Origin: an uncultured Muribaculaceae bacterium
GTDB lineage: Bacteria; Bacteroidota; Bacteroidia; Bacteroidales; Muribaculaceae
Direction of reading: 5' to 3'
NCBI GenBank assembly: GCA_947627615.1
Contig: CANQWS010000011.1
Span: forward strand, 1-64,000
DNA length: 64,000 bases
Shown: positions 8,923-15,884 of the stretch, in pieces
Layout: every line of letters starts with the position of its first letter
Numbering within the stretch: position 1 is the first letter of the stretch
Program-made: the position numbers and the translations under genes
Notes under the pieces: generated by a model
Seen by the model: the letters and a program-made list of their open reading frames with translations, nothing else
Database searches by the model: none
What the model was told of the DNA's origin: nothing

Positions 8923-9291
8923 TCAGGAGATTCCGAAGAACATAGGCAGTGCCTGAGCTGCTGCAATCAGGAAGATGCAGGCTCCGACCACCATCATGAT
9001 CTTCTTCTTGACGTCCTGCTCCTCGTTGTTCATGGCGATATAGACGCTGATCGCACCTACAACAGCCACGACGCCGGCAATGGCGTAGCAGAGCTTGACA
9101 ACGATGGGCACATACTTGGCGATTTCCTCGCTGACCGTGGTCAGGGCCGTAGTACCGGCTTCGTAGTTGCCTGCGGTGTTCTGGGCGAGACAGGTAACGG
9201 TGCCGACAAGCAGCATGACTGCCAGTGAGTTGAATCGCGGTGATGTGACGAATTTCTTGATGGAATTCTTGATTTTCTGTAATTTGTTCAT
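8923..9291 (-). CDS. DUF4134 family conjugal transfer protein (TraE, VirB2 pilin-like)
   Basis: A 122-residue protein with a long basic N-terminus (KLQKIKNSIKKFVTSPRF), a cleavable hydrophobic segment ending CLAQ, and two C-terminal transmembrane helices separated by a short loop containing NNEEQDVKKK. This is the arrangement of the DUF4134/TraE family, considered the VirB2-like pilin subunit of Bacteroidales conjugation systems. It is the second of two DUF4134 genes in this operon; the other lies just upstream (9354-9740). The two proteins share the C-terminal pattern MMVVGA-x-(L/F)I-(I/A)(G/A)A. Confidence 0.9.
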   Translation of the reverse strand: MNKLQKIKNSIKKFVTSPRFNSLAVMLLVGTVTCLAQNTAGNYEAGTTALTTVSEEIAKYVPIVVKLCYAIAGVVAVVGAISVYIAMNNEEQDVKKKIMMVVGACIFLIAAAQALPMFFGIS

Positions 9292-9353
9292 CTGTTTTGT
9301 TTCAAAATTGTTTTACGGTTCTCTTATTTCTCATTTGCGCATTTGAGTCTCTT

Positions 9354-9740
9354 TTATACACGATAGCCGAAGAAGGCGGGGAACACGATGGTCGCTCCGA
9401 TAATGAACAGGATGGCTCCCACCACCATCATTATCTCTTTCTTCCAGCCTTCTTCTCCGGCGTTTATCTTGAAGTAAATCTGCAGGCTGGCGATGACAGA
9501 CACGATTCCGGCCACCGCATAGCAGATATACACCACATACAGTAGCATGGTAATCACGAAGTCATGGGCTTTCGCCAGTCCGTCCGCACCCCAACTGTAA
9601 TCCACTCCGCCGCATTTTGCGGAAGCGGACAGGCAGCAAACGGACAGGATTGCCGTCAGTACCACTCGTATAGGATCAATATGTCTCACGGGTATGGCTG
9701 ACTGTGGATTTACGGAAAGCAATGTCTGATTTCTTGTCAT
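9354..9740 (-). CDS. Second DUF4134 family protein (pilin-like paralogue)
   Basis: A DUF4134-type protein: signal-like segment (IRVVLTAILSVCCLSASA), then two transmembrane helices with the loop FKINAGEEGWKKEIMMVVGA and a final FPAFFGY. The start is uncertain. An ATG at 9740 would give 128 residues but overlaps the upstream gene by 65 bases. A GTG at 9689 gives a shorter protein with a neater signal peptide and a 14-base overlap, and may be the true start. The coexistence of two pilin-like paralogues suggests either two pilin subunits or a major/minor pair. Confidence 0.8.
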   Translation of the reverse strand: MTRNQTLLSVNPQSAIPVRHIDPIRVVLTAILSVCCLSASAKCGGVDYSWGADGLAKAHDFVITMLLYVVYICYAVAGIVSVIASLQIYFKINAGEEGWKKEIMMVVGAILFIIGATIVFPAFFGYRV

Positions 9741-10098
9741 ACAGCATCTGTTCAAGTTCTTCAAACGAGACACCACCCTCGCTCGTCACGTCGGTCTCGT
9801 CCATATTGTCTGTAAGGTTGTCAAAACGGCCTGTGCCGCCTGATTGGGTTTCCACTTCCGTGGCGGCAACCCTTGAATGGTCATTGTCTGGGGCAGTTTC
9901 TTCCCCGAGAGAGAATCCGTCACCACTTTCCCTGACCGGAGTGGCCACAACTTCATCCTGCATCCCGCTGACATCAAATTCCTCGACCGAGGTTTCTTTC
10001 TCGTTTTTCTTGCCGTAAAGGTCCTTGCTGATATGGTAGCCGTAATAGATGATATAGGCTATCGTCAGCACGATGACAAATATTACATACGGTGTCAT
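9676..10098 (-). CDS. Membrane-anchored acidic protein, first gene of the transfer operon
   Basis: A 140-residue protein with one N-terminal transmembrane helix (MTPYVIFVIVLTIAYIIYYG) followed by a short basic patch and a long acidic, probably disordered cytoplasmic tail. The C-terminus (FEELEQMLYDKKSDIAFRKS) looks helical. I do not recognise the family. It is the furthest-upstream gene of the leftward transfer operon, so the operon promoter should lie just beyond 10098. Proteins of this shape can act as small assembly or docking factors, but no function can be assigned from sequence. Confidence 0.7.
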   Translation of the reverse strand: MTPYVIFVIVLTIAYIIYYGYHISKDLYGKKNEKETSVEEFDVSGMQDEVVATPVRESGDGFSLGEETAPDNDHSRVAATEVETQSGGTGRFDNLTDNMDETDVTSEGGVSFEELEQMLYDKKSDIAFRKSTVSHTRETY

Positions 10099-10138
10099 TG
10101 TCGTTTGCGTTTAATTGGGTTTGAGTTTAATTTTTATG

Positions 10139-10146
10139 CAAAGTAA
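10139..10146 (-). promoter_or_regulatory. Possible -7 element of the transfer operon promoter
   Basis: On the minus strand the sequence TTACTTTG lies 41 bases upstream of the first transfer gene. It is one mismatch from the Bacteroidetes -7 consensus TAnnTTTG. No clear -33 TTG was found at the expected spacing, so this is a weak call. Confidence 0.3.
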
Positions 10147-10339
10147 CATTGAAGATTATGTGCAGGAAAATTATATCCTGACAAATCTCATTTTCTTAAC
10201 CGTAATTAGTATAAGACGCTGATTTCAAACTTACTTTCATACTCTGAATGAAATTTAACCACAAATAGAGTATGATTATATCACAGTATGATTATATAGT
10301 ATTTTCAACCACTGAAGCACCAAGAACAACCTCTCATCG

Positions 10340-10382
10340 TTTTACTTTATTCCGGGCGCATATATGATGTGCTAAAGTAAAA
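10340..10382. repeat. 10-bp inverted repeat with 23-base spacer
   Basis: TTTTACTTTA at 10340-10349 is the exact reverse complement of TAAAGTAAAA at 10373-10382. Partial matching continues outward (CTCAT on the left, ATGAG on the right). The spacer contains the small palindrome CATATATG. The wide spacer fits a regulator-binding dyad better than a terminator. It lies between two divergent units, a natural place for an operator. Confidence 0.45.
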
Positions 10383-10519
10383 TGAGCAGAAATACGCTAC
10401 TTGCAAGTCCAATTTTGTCCGATAATCCGAAAAAAATGCGTCCTCAGGTGGAAGTTTCTGAAAAAATATTTGGTTGTAGTTTATTTTGGTGTTAATTTTG
10501 CAATGAAAATCATCGCTAA

Positions 10520-10637
10520 ATGTGTACTAAAATAAATACACTATGCAAACGACACCCTCCTAATGGGATAAAGTTCACTTCATGACTGGGAAAATCAACC
10601 TCTATCAGAAGTGAAGCTTATTATTATGTAGATCTCA
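10520..10637 (+). pseudogene. Decayed 5' fragment of an abiEi-like antitoxin gene
   Basis: Reading from ATG at 10520 gives MCTKINTLCKRHPPNGIKFTS, then a TGA stop (10583), then LGKSTSIRSEAYYYVDL. The intact antitoxin at 13517 begins MGTKINNLRQQIPSNGIMLT, then SWLEKSGFNRNEVYDYMES. The two segments align without gaps over 38 codons with about 83 of 114 bases identical by hand count; the stop replaces the Trp codon (TGG to TGA). The homology ends just before the start of the ATPase gene at 10651. It is therefore a broken, diverged copy of the abiEi 5' end, in direct orientation about 3 kb from the intact gene. Best read as a recombination scar at the left edge of the ATPase/HNH cassette. Confidence 0.8.
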
Positions 10638-10650
10638 AATTTACAAACTT

Positions 10651-12585
10651 ATGGTTATCACACGTGAACAACGCTTAGAAATATACAAGGCAATAAATGC
10701 ATTAGGAAATATCTGGGGACAAACCGGCAACCTTAACAGTGTGCAATTCCTGAATAGAATTTGGGATTTGCGGCTAATGTCATCTTCTGACCCTCGGTTC
10801 AAAACTGCAGCAGAAGATGCAAAGAAGCATCTTATAGATAATGATGATTGGGATGACGATTATGTGTTTCTTGATAGATTCAAACTTCTTGATTGTAGTG
10901 AAGAAGAATTCCTCAAATTTATCAATGTTGTCATAAGTCCAGAAGTCAGAGGTGATGAGAAAGAAGTAGAAAAATACATTTCTGTCATAGAATCATTATT
11001 GCCCAAAGAATATGAGATAATAGAAACGATAGACAAGAATGGGCAAACCATTCATTCTGCTTTAATGAAAAGCAAAGATGATAGTGAATATGAACAGTAT
11101 CCTATTGGATTAAGTCCAAATGATATATTGTTTTTCACCAATGTAGAACCTACAAAATATCCAGCTTTTCAAATTGAAACTGATAATTGGGATGATTTTG
11201 GATATAAAACTACGTCAAAATTATACTATTGGGATAACAACGCCCAATGCAACCCCATTGACAAACTAAAAATTCTCAACTCAGAGGAAGACAATACAAG
11301 TAAGGTATTGCCCGAATCGTTCATGTCATTAGGTGCGACATTCTGCAGTTTAGGCCAGAGTGAACATTATTATAGAAAACTAAAGCAATTACTTCCTGAC
11401 AAATATCAATCAGTATTATACGCATTAAAAGATACTGCTTGGTTTTCTGAAATACAATATCGTTTTGAAAATCATCAAGGTTTTAAGAGATCTCTTTTAA
11501 GGGAAATATCTACAGAGGCACTTTTATCAAGTGTCAGACGGAAAGTTGAGAGAGAGGAAAATGATTCTTGGGATTTTATGTTCAAAACCCAAGTTCCATA
11601 CTCCGAACAACCTATTGATATAAACTTTGAATTTGGCGATCTTGAAGATGTTGACAATCCGAAACGTATAAAAGCATTGATTGGTGCCAATGGTTCAGGT
11701 AAGACTTCAATTCTAAAGGCTCTCGTGAAAAGTCTTATTCGCAACGAAGGTGATTTTTACCCATCCCATCCTGTCTTTTCAAAAGTAATCGCCATATCAT
11801 TCAGCATTTTTGATACATTTATATCTCTTAGAGGAAAGTCTGTTCTTACTTATACATACTGCGGGCTTCATGATAAAGAAAATACTGTCATGTCCGTAGA
11901 GGATCGTGAAGCGCGATTAATAGAATCATTGATTTGGATTAATGGTGGTAATGAGGGGAAAGGATTTGGCAATACACGATTAATAAGACTATTTTGCAAA
12001 GGCCTTGAAATCGTCTTTCCAAAGGACTGGGTTGATTCAGTATGGACAGATGACGGTTTAGCCATAAGCGCAATATTAGAGAAATCTCGAACTATGAGCA
12101 CAGGAGAAGCGATGATTCTCAATCTGATTGCTTCGTTGTATGCTAATATACGCCAAAACTCGCTTATTGTTTTTGATGAAATGGAAGTACACCTTCATCC
12201 TAAAGCAATTCGCCAAATGATGTCCCTCCTTTTCAAAATTACAAGGGAGTTTAATTCCGCTTGTATATTAGCAACTCATTCTTCTATTGTAGTTCAAGAG
12301 CTGTTGGCTGACAATGTCACGATTATTGATAAACTTCAAGATGGAACCCCAGAACTACGTATTCTAAATCATGAATCATTAGCCGAAAATCTTTCGGTGA
12401 TAAGTGATGAAATTTTTGGGGAGTCTTCTATTTCTCCTCATTACAAGGCCTTTATCCGAACAAAGGCTCATGATTCTGATACTTTGGAGGTATTGTTGAA
12501 ACAACTTTCATCACGAAAATTACCGCCAAGTTTAGCTCTTTATATGCAGGCTCGATATGAATTTGAAAACAAAAAGAAACAATGA
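10651..12585 (+). CDS. AbiJ-NTD3 domain AAA (ABC/SMC-like) ATPase, PtuA-like
   Basis: A 644-residue protein. Residues about 3-140 match the AbiJ N-terminal domain 3 pattern (FLNRIWDL, DPRFKTAAEDAKKH, DWDDDYVFLDRFKLLDC, FLKFINVVISPEV). A linker contains a segment common in PtuA-type ATPases (ESFMSLGATFCSLGQSEHYY). The ATPase core follows: Walker A GANGSGKT at 345-352, an ABC-type signature RTMSTGEAMIL, Walker B LIVFDEMEVHLHP (Asp509-Glu510), and a switch His in ILATHSS. The stop overlaps the start of the HNH nuclease gene (12582-12585), so the two are translated together, as PtuA and PtuB are in Septu systems. It probably senses infection and licenses the nuclease. The AbiJ-type N-terminus is not in the classical PtuA description as I know it. 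Confidence 0.85.
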   Translation: MVITREQRLEIYKAINALGNIWGQTGNLNSVQFLNRIWDLRLMSSSDPRFKTAAEDAKKHLIDNDDWDDDYVFLDRFKLLDCSEEEFLKFINVVISPEVRGDEKEVEKYISVIESLLPKEYEIIETIDKNGQTIHSALMKSKDDSEYEQYPIGLSPNDILFFTNVEPTKYPAFQIETDNWDDFGYKTTSKLYYWDNNAQCNPIDKLKILNSEEDNTSKVLPESFMSLGATFCSLGQSEHYYRKLKQLLPDKYQSVLYALKDTAWFSEIQYRFENHQGFKRSLLREISTEALLSSVRRKVEREENDSWDFMFKTQVPYSEQPIDINFEFGDLEDVDNPKRIKALIGANGSGKTSILKALVKSLIRNEGDFYPSHPVFSKVIAISFSIFDTFISLRGKSVLTYTYCGLHDKENTVMSVEDREARLIESLIWINGGNEGKGFGNTRLIRLFCKGLEIVFPKDWVDSVWTDDGLAISAILEKSRTMSTGEAMILNLIASLYANIRQNSLIVFDEMEVHLHPKAIRQMMSLLFKITREFNSACILATHSSIVVQELLADNVTIIDKLQDGTPELRILNHESLAENLSVISDEIFGESSISPHYKAFIRTKAHDSDTLEVLLKQLSSRKLPPSLALYMQARYEFENKKKQ

Positions 12586-13436
12586 TTAGGTATCCTTTAT
12601 ATCAATCCATCAATGATGATAATACACCATTTGATGAGTATAAAACTGCGGCACAAGGGGATGCTATCCTTGGTGCTATTGAAACGCAGATGGAAAGCTG
12701 CTATAATGATTATGACAATGCTGTCATCAGTGCTTCTGTCCATAATCTGAATCCTCATGGCTTTATCACTCCAGAAAAGGACAATCTAAAAAAATTATAC
12801 AAGAGTGATTGTGATATAGCCAAGAAAATACGACAACATCATAACAGATTTACCAGTACTACAAGACGGGTTTATAATAACAAATGTCCGTATTGCACAT
12901 TATCAGAACCATCTACAATAGAACATATTCTTCCAAAAGAAAAATATCCGGAATATGCAGTTCATTTATATAATTTAATACCCTGTTGTTCTAAATGCAA
13001 TAGTCATAAAGGTGAAGCTGTCAAGGACTCATCTGGATTCCCTTATACCATAAACTTTTACTATCACGATCCTGAAAATTGTGAATTTTTAGAAGCCGAT
13101 TGTACGATTGATTCTAATGGATATCCCTCCTTTACATACATACTCACATTTCCCCCAAACGCAGATCCAGCATTGGTTGCAATAATAACCAACCATTTTA
13201 ACAGGCTTCATTTGATTGAACGATATAATGAGGAAGTTGTAAAGAGTTATGCCGAAATGGAATTACTAATAAAAACAATCTGTTGCGGGAAATCCTTAAG
13301 TGATACATTGCAATTCCTTCATGATTACCTTTCTCGTACAATACATGATTATGGATTAAACCATTATTTTGTTGCGATGTTAAGATGTCTGATAAGTTCA
13401 TCAACATATCATACCTATTTACAATCAATTTTATAG
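12582..13436 (+). CDS. HNH endonuclease, PtuB-like effector
   Basis: A 284-residue protein. Its HNH core spans residues about 100-145: CPYC (102-105), EHILPK with His115, Asn131 in the middle strand, CCSKCN (135-140) and SHKG with His142. The two CxxC pairs should bind a structural zinc. The remainder is helical with no other recognised domain. It overlaps the upstream ATPase gene by four bases. In Septu and retron-Ec78-like systems an HNH protein of this kind cuts nucleic acid under the control of its ATPase partner. Here the same role is inferred from the motif and the gene pairing. Confidence 0.87.
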   Translation: MIRYPLYQSINDDNTPFDEYKTAAQGDAILGAIETQMESCYNDYDNAVISASVHNLNPHGFITPEKDNLKKLYKSDCDIAKKIRQHHNRFTSTTRRVYNNKCPYCTLSEPSTIEHILPKEKYPEYAVHLYNLIPCCSKCNSHKGEAVKDSSGFPYTINFYYHDPENCEFLEADCTIDSNGYPSFTYILTFPPNADPALVAIITNHFNRLHLIERYNEEVVKSYAEMELLIKTICCGKSLSDTLQFLHDYLSRTIHDYGLNHYFVAMLRCLISSSTYHTYLQSIL

Positions 13437-13516
13437 AAACAATGAATCACCTGCTTCTATGCAAAATTATTGGAGGTGTTTATCAATAATATTTACGTAA
13501 AACGAAACATTATAAA

Positions 13517-14272
13517 ATGGGTACAAAAATCAATAACCTACGCCAGCAAATACCATCGAATGGGATAATGCTCACTTCATGGCTGGAGAAATCAGGCTTC
13601 AACAGAAATGAAGTTTATGATTATATGGAATCGGGATGGCTACAACGCATATCTACAGGTGTATATCAATTCACCGGGGATACCCCTACACTTTATGGTA
13701 TATTAGCTTCATATCAAAAACAGATCGGGCTGAAATATCATATCGGAGCCGCGTCTGCGTTGGAACTGAAAGGTTTCTCTCATTACATTGCGATGGGGAA
13801 GCCGACTGCCGTCGTTTTTTCTCCGGTACGACCGCCGCTTCCCAAATGGTTAAACGATGCCGACCTTGATATGAATCTTGCGGAAGTGGCGACCAAAGTG
13901 TTGGGGACCATCGGTATCGAACAAATGGATTACCAGGAACAGACATTGACAGTCTCATCACCTGAAAGGGCAATAATGGAATGTGTTCTCCTTTCACCTT
14001 CCCGTTATGATTTAATGGATGTGTATTATCTTATGGAAATGCTTACATCCCTTAGATCCGCCCTTATACAACAACTACTGGAAAACTGCACTTCAGTGAA
14101 AGTAAAGCGGATGTTTCTGTATATGGCGGAAAAGGCACATCATCGCTGGTTCGCCAAACTTGACCTTTCCAAAATATCTCTCGGTTCTGGCACACGGAGT
14201 TTTGCAAAAGGCGGTGTAAAAGTCAATACATACGATATTGTAATACCCAAAGAACTTGCTGATTATGAATAA
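13517..14272 (+). CDS. abiEi: AbiEi-family antitoxin of a type IV toxin-antitoxin system
   Basis: A 251-residue protein with an N-terminal winged-helix region (LTSWLEKSGFNRNEVYDYME, then SGWLQRISTGVYQFTG), an AbiEi-type middle region (YHIGAASALELKGFSHYIAM) and the typical ERAIMECVLL segment. AbiEi proteins bind their own promoter through the winged helix and counteract the AbiEii nucleotidyltransferase. The stop overlaps the toxin start by eight bases, the classical antitoxin-first bicistron. The region upstream (13437-13516) should hold the autoregulated promoter. A broken copy of the 5' end lies at 10520-10637. Confidence 0.88.
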   Translation: MGTKINNLRQQIPSNGIMLTSWLEKSGFNRNEVYDYMESGWLQRISTGVYQFTGDTPTLYGILASYQKQIGLKYHIGAASALELKGFSHYIAMGKPTAVVFSPVRPPLPKWLNDADLDMNLAEVATKVLGTIGIEQMDYQEQTLTVSSPERAIMECVLLSPSRYDLMDVYYLMEMLTSLRSALIQQLLENCTSVKVKRMFLYMAEKAHHRWFAKLDLSKISLGSGTRSFAKGGVKVNTYDIVIPKELADYE

Positions 14273-15170
14273 TATATATAGACAAAAAGTCGAACTCCTT
14301 TTGAGAATTCTACCGTTTGTAACGGATGAAGAATGTTTCGCTATACATGGTGGTACAGCCATTAATCTGTTTGTGAAAGACTTATACCGTCTTTCGGTTG
14401 ATATAGACGTAACTTATATTCCTATTGAAGACAGAAATACAAGTCTTCTGCGGATAAATGAGGCTCTTGAGAGAATAAGCGATAGGGTCAAACGCACATT
14501 CCGGGATGTAAGGGTTATCCCACGTCTTGATATCAGTAAAATCACTTGTGAAAGCCGGGGATGCCAAGTGAAGATTGAAGTAAACCAGACAAAACGCGGA
14601 CTTGTCTGCGGTGATGCAATACTGTATCCTTTGTGTGAAAAAGCGCAAGAAATGTTCGGAATGGAAGTAGATGCAAGAATAGTGTCGCTACCTCAGCTTT
14701 ATGGTGGTAAAATTTCAGCAGCCCTGTCACGCCAACATCCCCGCGACCTTTTTGACATAAAACAGATGGACATTCCATTGACAGACGTAAAAGAAGGACT
14801 GATATTCTGTCTGCTTGGAAGCGACCGTCCTATACACGAGTCGTTTGCGCCCAATCTTATCGATCAGCACGAAGCAATGGAGCGTCAATTTTCCGGCATG
14901 AGTGAAATACCTTTCACCTACAATGACTTTGAAGCGACAAGAGAGAAACTTGTCAACGATGTCAATTCTGTGATGACGGAAGATGATAGGCGATTTCTTA
15001 TAGGCTTTGAAGAGCTTTCCGTTGATTGGGAGAATTCTCCGTATTCATCTTTTAAGGAATATCCTTCGGTAAGATGGAAGATGCAGAATTTGCAGAAGCT
15101 GAAAGCATCAAACCCGAAAAAGTTGAATGCAGAAGCTGACAAACTCAGAAACATATTCGGAATGGAATGA
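14265..15170 (+). CDS. abiEii: AbiEii/AbiGii-family nucleotidyltransferase toxin
   Basis: A 301-residue protein starting at ATG 14265, inside the end of abiEi; a TTG at 14256 is possible but weaker. It carries the DNA polymerase-beta-like nucleotidyltransferase signature HGGTAINLF (Gly29-Gly30) with DID (Asp46, Asp48), and the later RDLFDIKQM segment that completes the active site. AbiEii toxins transfer nucleotides to tRNA or other targets and arrest growth during phage infection unless neutralised by AbiEi. All key residues appear intact, so the system may be active. Confidence 0.9.
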   Translation: MNNIYRQKVELLLRILPFVTDEECFAIHGGTAINLFVKDLYRLSVDIDVTYIPIEDRNTSLLRINEALERISDRVKRTFRDVRVIPRLDISKITCESRGCQVKIEVNQTKRGLVCGDAILYPLCEKAQEMFGMEVDARIVSLPQLYGGKISAALSRQHPRDLFDIKQMDIPLTDVKEGLIFCLLGSDRPIHESFAPNLIDQHEAMERQFSGMSEIPFTYNDFEATREKLVNDVNSVMTEDDRRFLIGFEELSVDWENSPYSSFKEYPSVRWKMQNLQKLKASNPKKLNAEADKLRNIFGME

Positions 15171-15185
15171 TGACCTGCTACATTT

Positions 15186-15236
15186 TTCAATGCTTGGATT
15201 GCCTCTCTTAACAAAGCTGACAGCACAAAACGGATA
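15186..15236 (+). pseudogene. Internal fragment of an abiH gene
   Basis: Fifty-one bases here match the intact abiH gene (16248-16298 region) with four mismatches by hand alignment. The translation FNAWIASLNKADSTKR corresponds to FNVWIASLDKADSTKR of AbiH (residues about 122-137). Similarity stops sharply on both sides and no reading frame continues. It lies 15 bases after the abiEii stop codon. This is a relic of an older abiH copy or a recombination scar. Confidence 0.85.
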
Positions 15237-15354
15237 TTAAACAGATGTTAGGACTTGGCCTTTGCACAGTGAAAGGAAATGGGTCCTAAACCAAATATGT
15301 GCTGGTGAAAACTTACCTTCAAGCTGCGAATGCACTGAAATTCAAATATATTAA

Positions 15355-15387
15355 GTATCGGTAATCAAGTATATTGATTACCGATAC
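15355..15387. repeat. Perfect 14-bp inverted repeat, 5-base spacer
   Basis: GTATCGGTAATCAA (15355-15368) is the exact reverse complement of TTGATTACCGATAC (15374-15387), separated by GTATA. No T-run follows, so it is not a typical terminator. It may be an operator or a recombination/insertion footprint within the scar region between abiEii and the Fic-like remnant. Confidence 0.75.
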
Positions 15388-15420
15388 CGATAAGTTAGAT
15401 AATTATTGCAAGTAAAAAAT

Positions 15421-15729
15421 ACCCAATAGTCACCCAACACCTCCCCAACAGTTACCCAACAAGTAGTAATACCGTAATACAAGGTGGTTGAAAAAGAACA
15501 CCTAAGTACCACCCAAGTAGAGAACCTGATTGCGGTAATTGGTGAGAATACATATTCGGTTACGGAAATGATGGAAAAACTGCAATTAAATAATCGGAGG
15601 TATTTCACCAAAGAGTATTTGAAGATTGCCGTTACCGAAGGACAGGTAGAACCCATCTATCCCGAAAGTCCGAATCATCCACGGCAAAAATACCGTCTTA
15701 CCGACAAAGGTAAAGGACTGCTACAATAA
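15421..15729 (+). pseudogene. C-terminal remnant of a Fic / AlbA_2-type protein
   Basis: From a GTG at 15484 an 81-residue frame reads through a winged-helix of the type found at the C-terminus of Fic and AlbA_2 (Schlafen-like ATP-binding) proteins: VENLIAVIGENTYSVTEMME, RRYFTKEYL, EPIYPESPNHPRQKYRLTDK. Upstream in the same frame lies a Pro/Thr/Gln-rich linker (SPNTSPTVTQQV) interrupted by stops at 15427 and 15475, like the TPQV repeats that precede this domain in intact proteins. The catalytic part is absent. The remnant could still be translated as a small DNA-binding protein. Confidence 0.6.
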
Positions 15730-15785
15730 TAGATTGTATTGATGTGATATGTATTGGCGTGCGATTATTTTGAGCGCGGCTGAGT

Positions 15786-15810
15786 ATGGGGAACTGATGC
15801 GGTTCCCCAT
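15786..15810. terminator. 9-bp perfect hairpin upstream of abiH
   Basis: ATGGGGAAC and GTTCCCCAT flank a seven-base loop. No clear T-run follows. It is followed by a short degenerate repeat of GCCCCAAA units (about 15828-15872), which again resembles the Pro/Gln linker coding of Fic/AlbA-type proteins. It could act as a weak terminator before abiH. Confidence 0.4.
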
Positions 15811-15884
15811 AGTTCCCCAATCTCGATTGCCCCAAACTTTGCCCCAAATTGCCCTAATTTGCCCCAAACTCAATTCGATAAATA

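Larger units (their letters stand above)
10099..10519. other. Intergenic region between transfer operon and defence island
   Basis: About 420 AT-rich bases with no credible gene. It must hold the divergent control sequences for the transfer operon (leftward) and perhaps the defence genes (rightward). The only conspicuous element is the inverted repeat at 10340-10382, listed separately. Confidence 0.6.

Noticed and set aside
15828-15872. GCCCCAAA repeats considered as a CRISPR-like or iteron array
   Set aside because: Units are short, degenerate and few, with no regular spacers; better explained as Pro/Gln linker coding remains of a Fic/AlbA-type gene.
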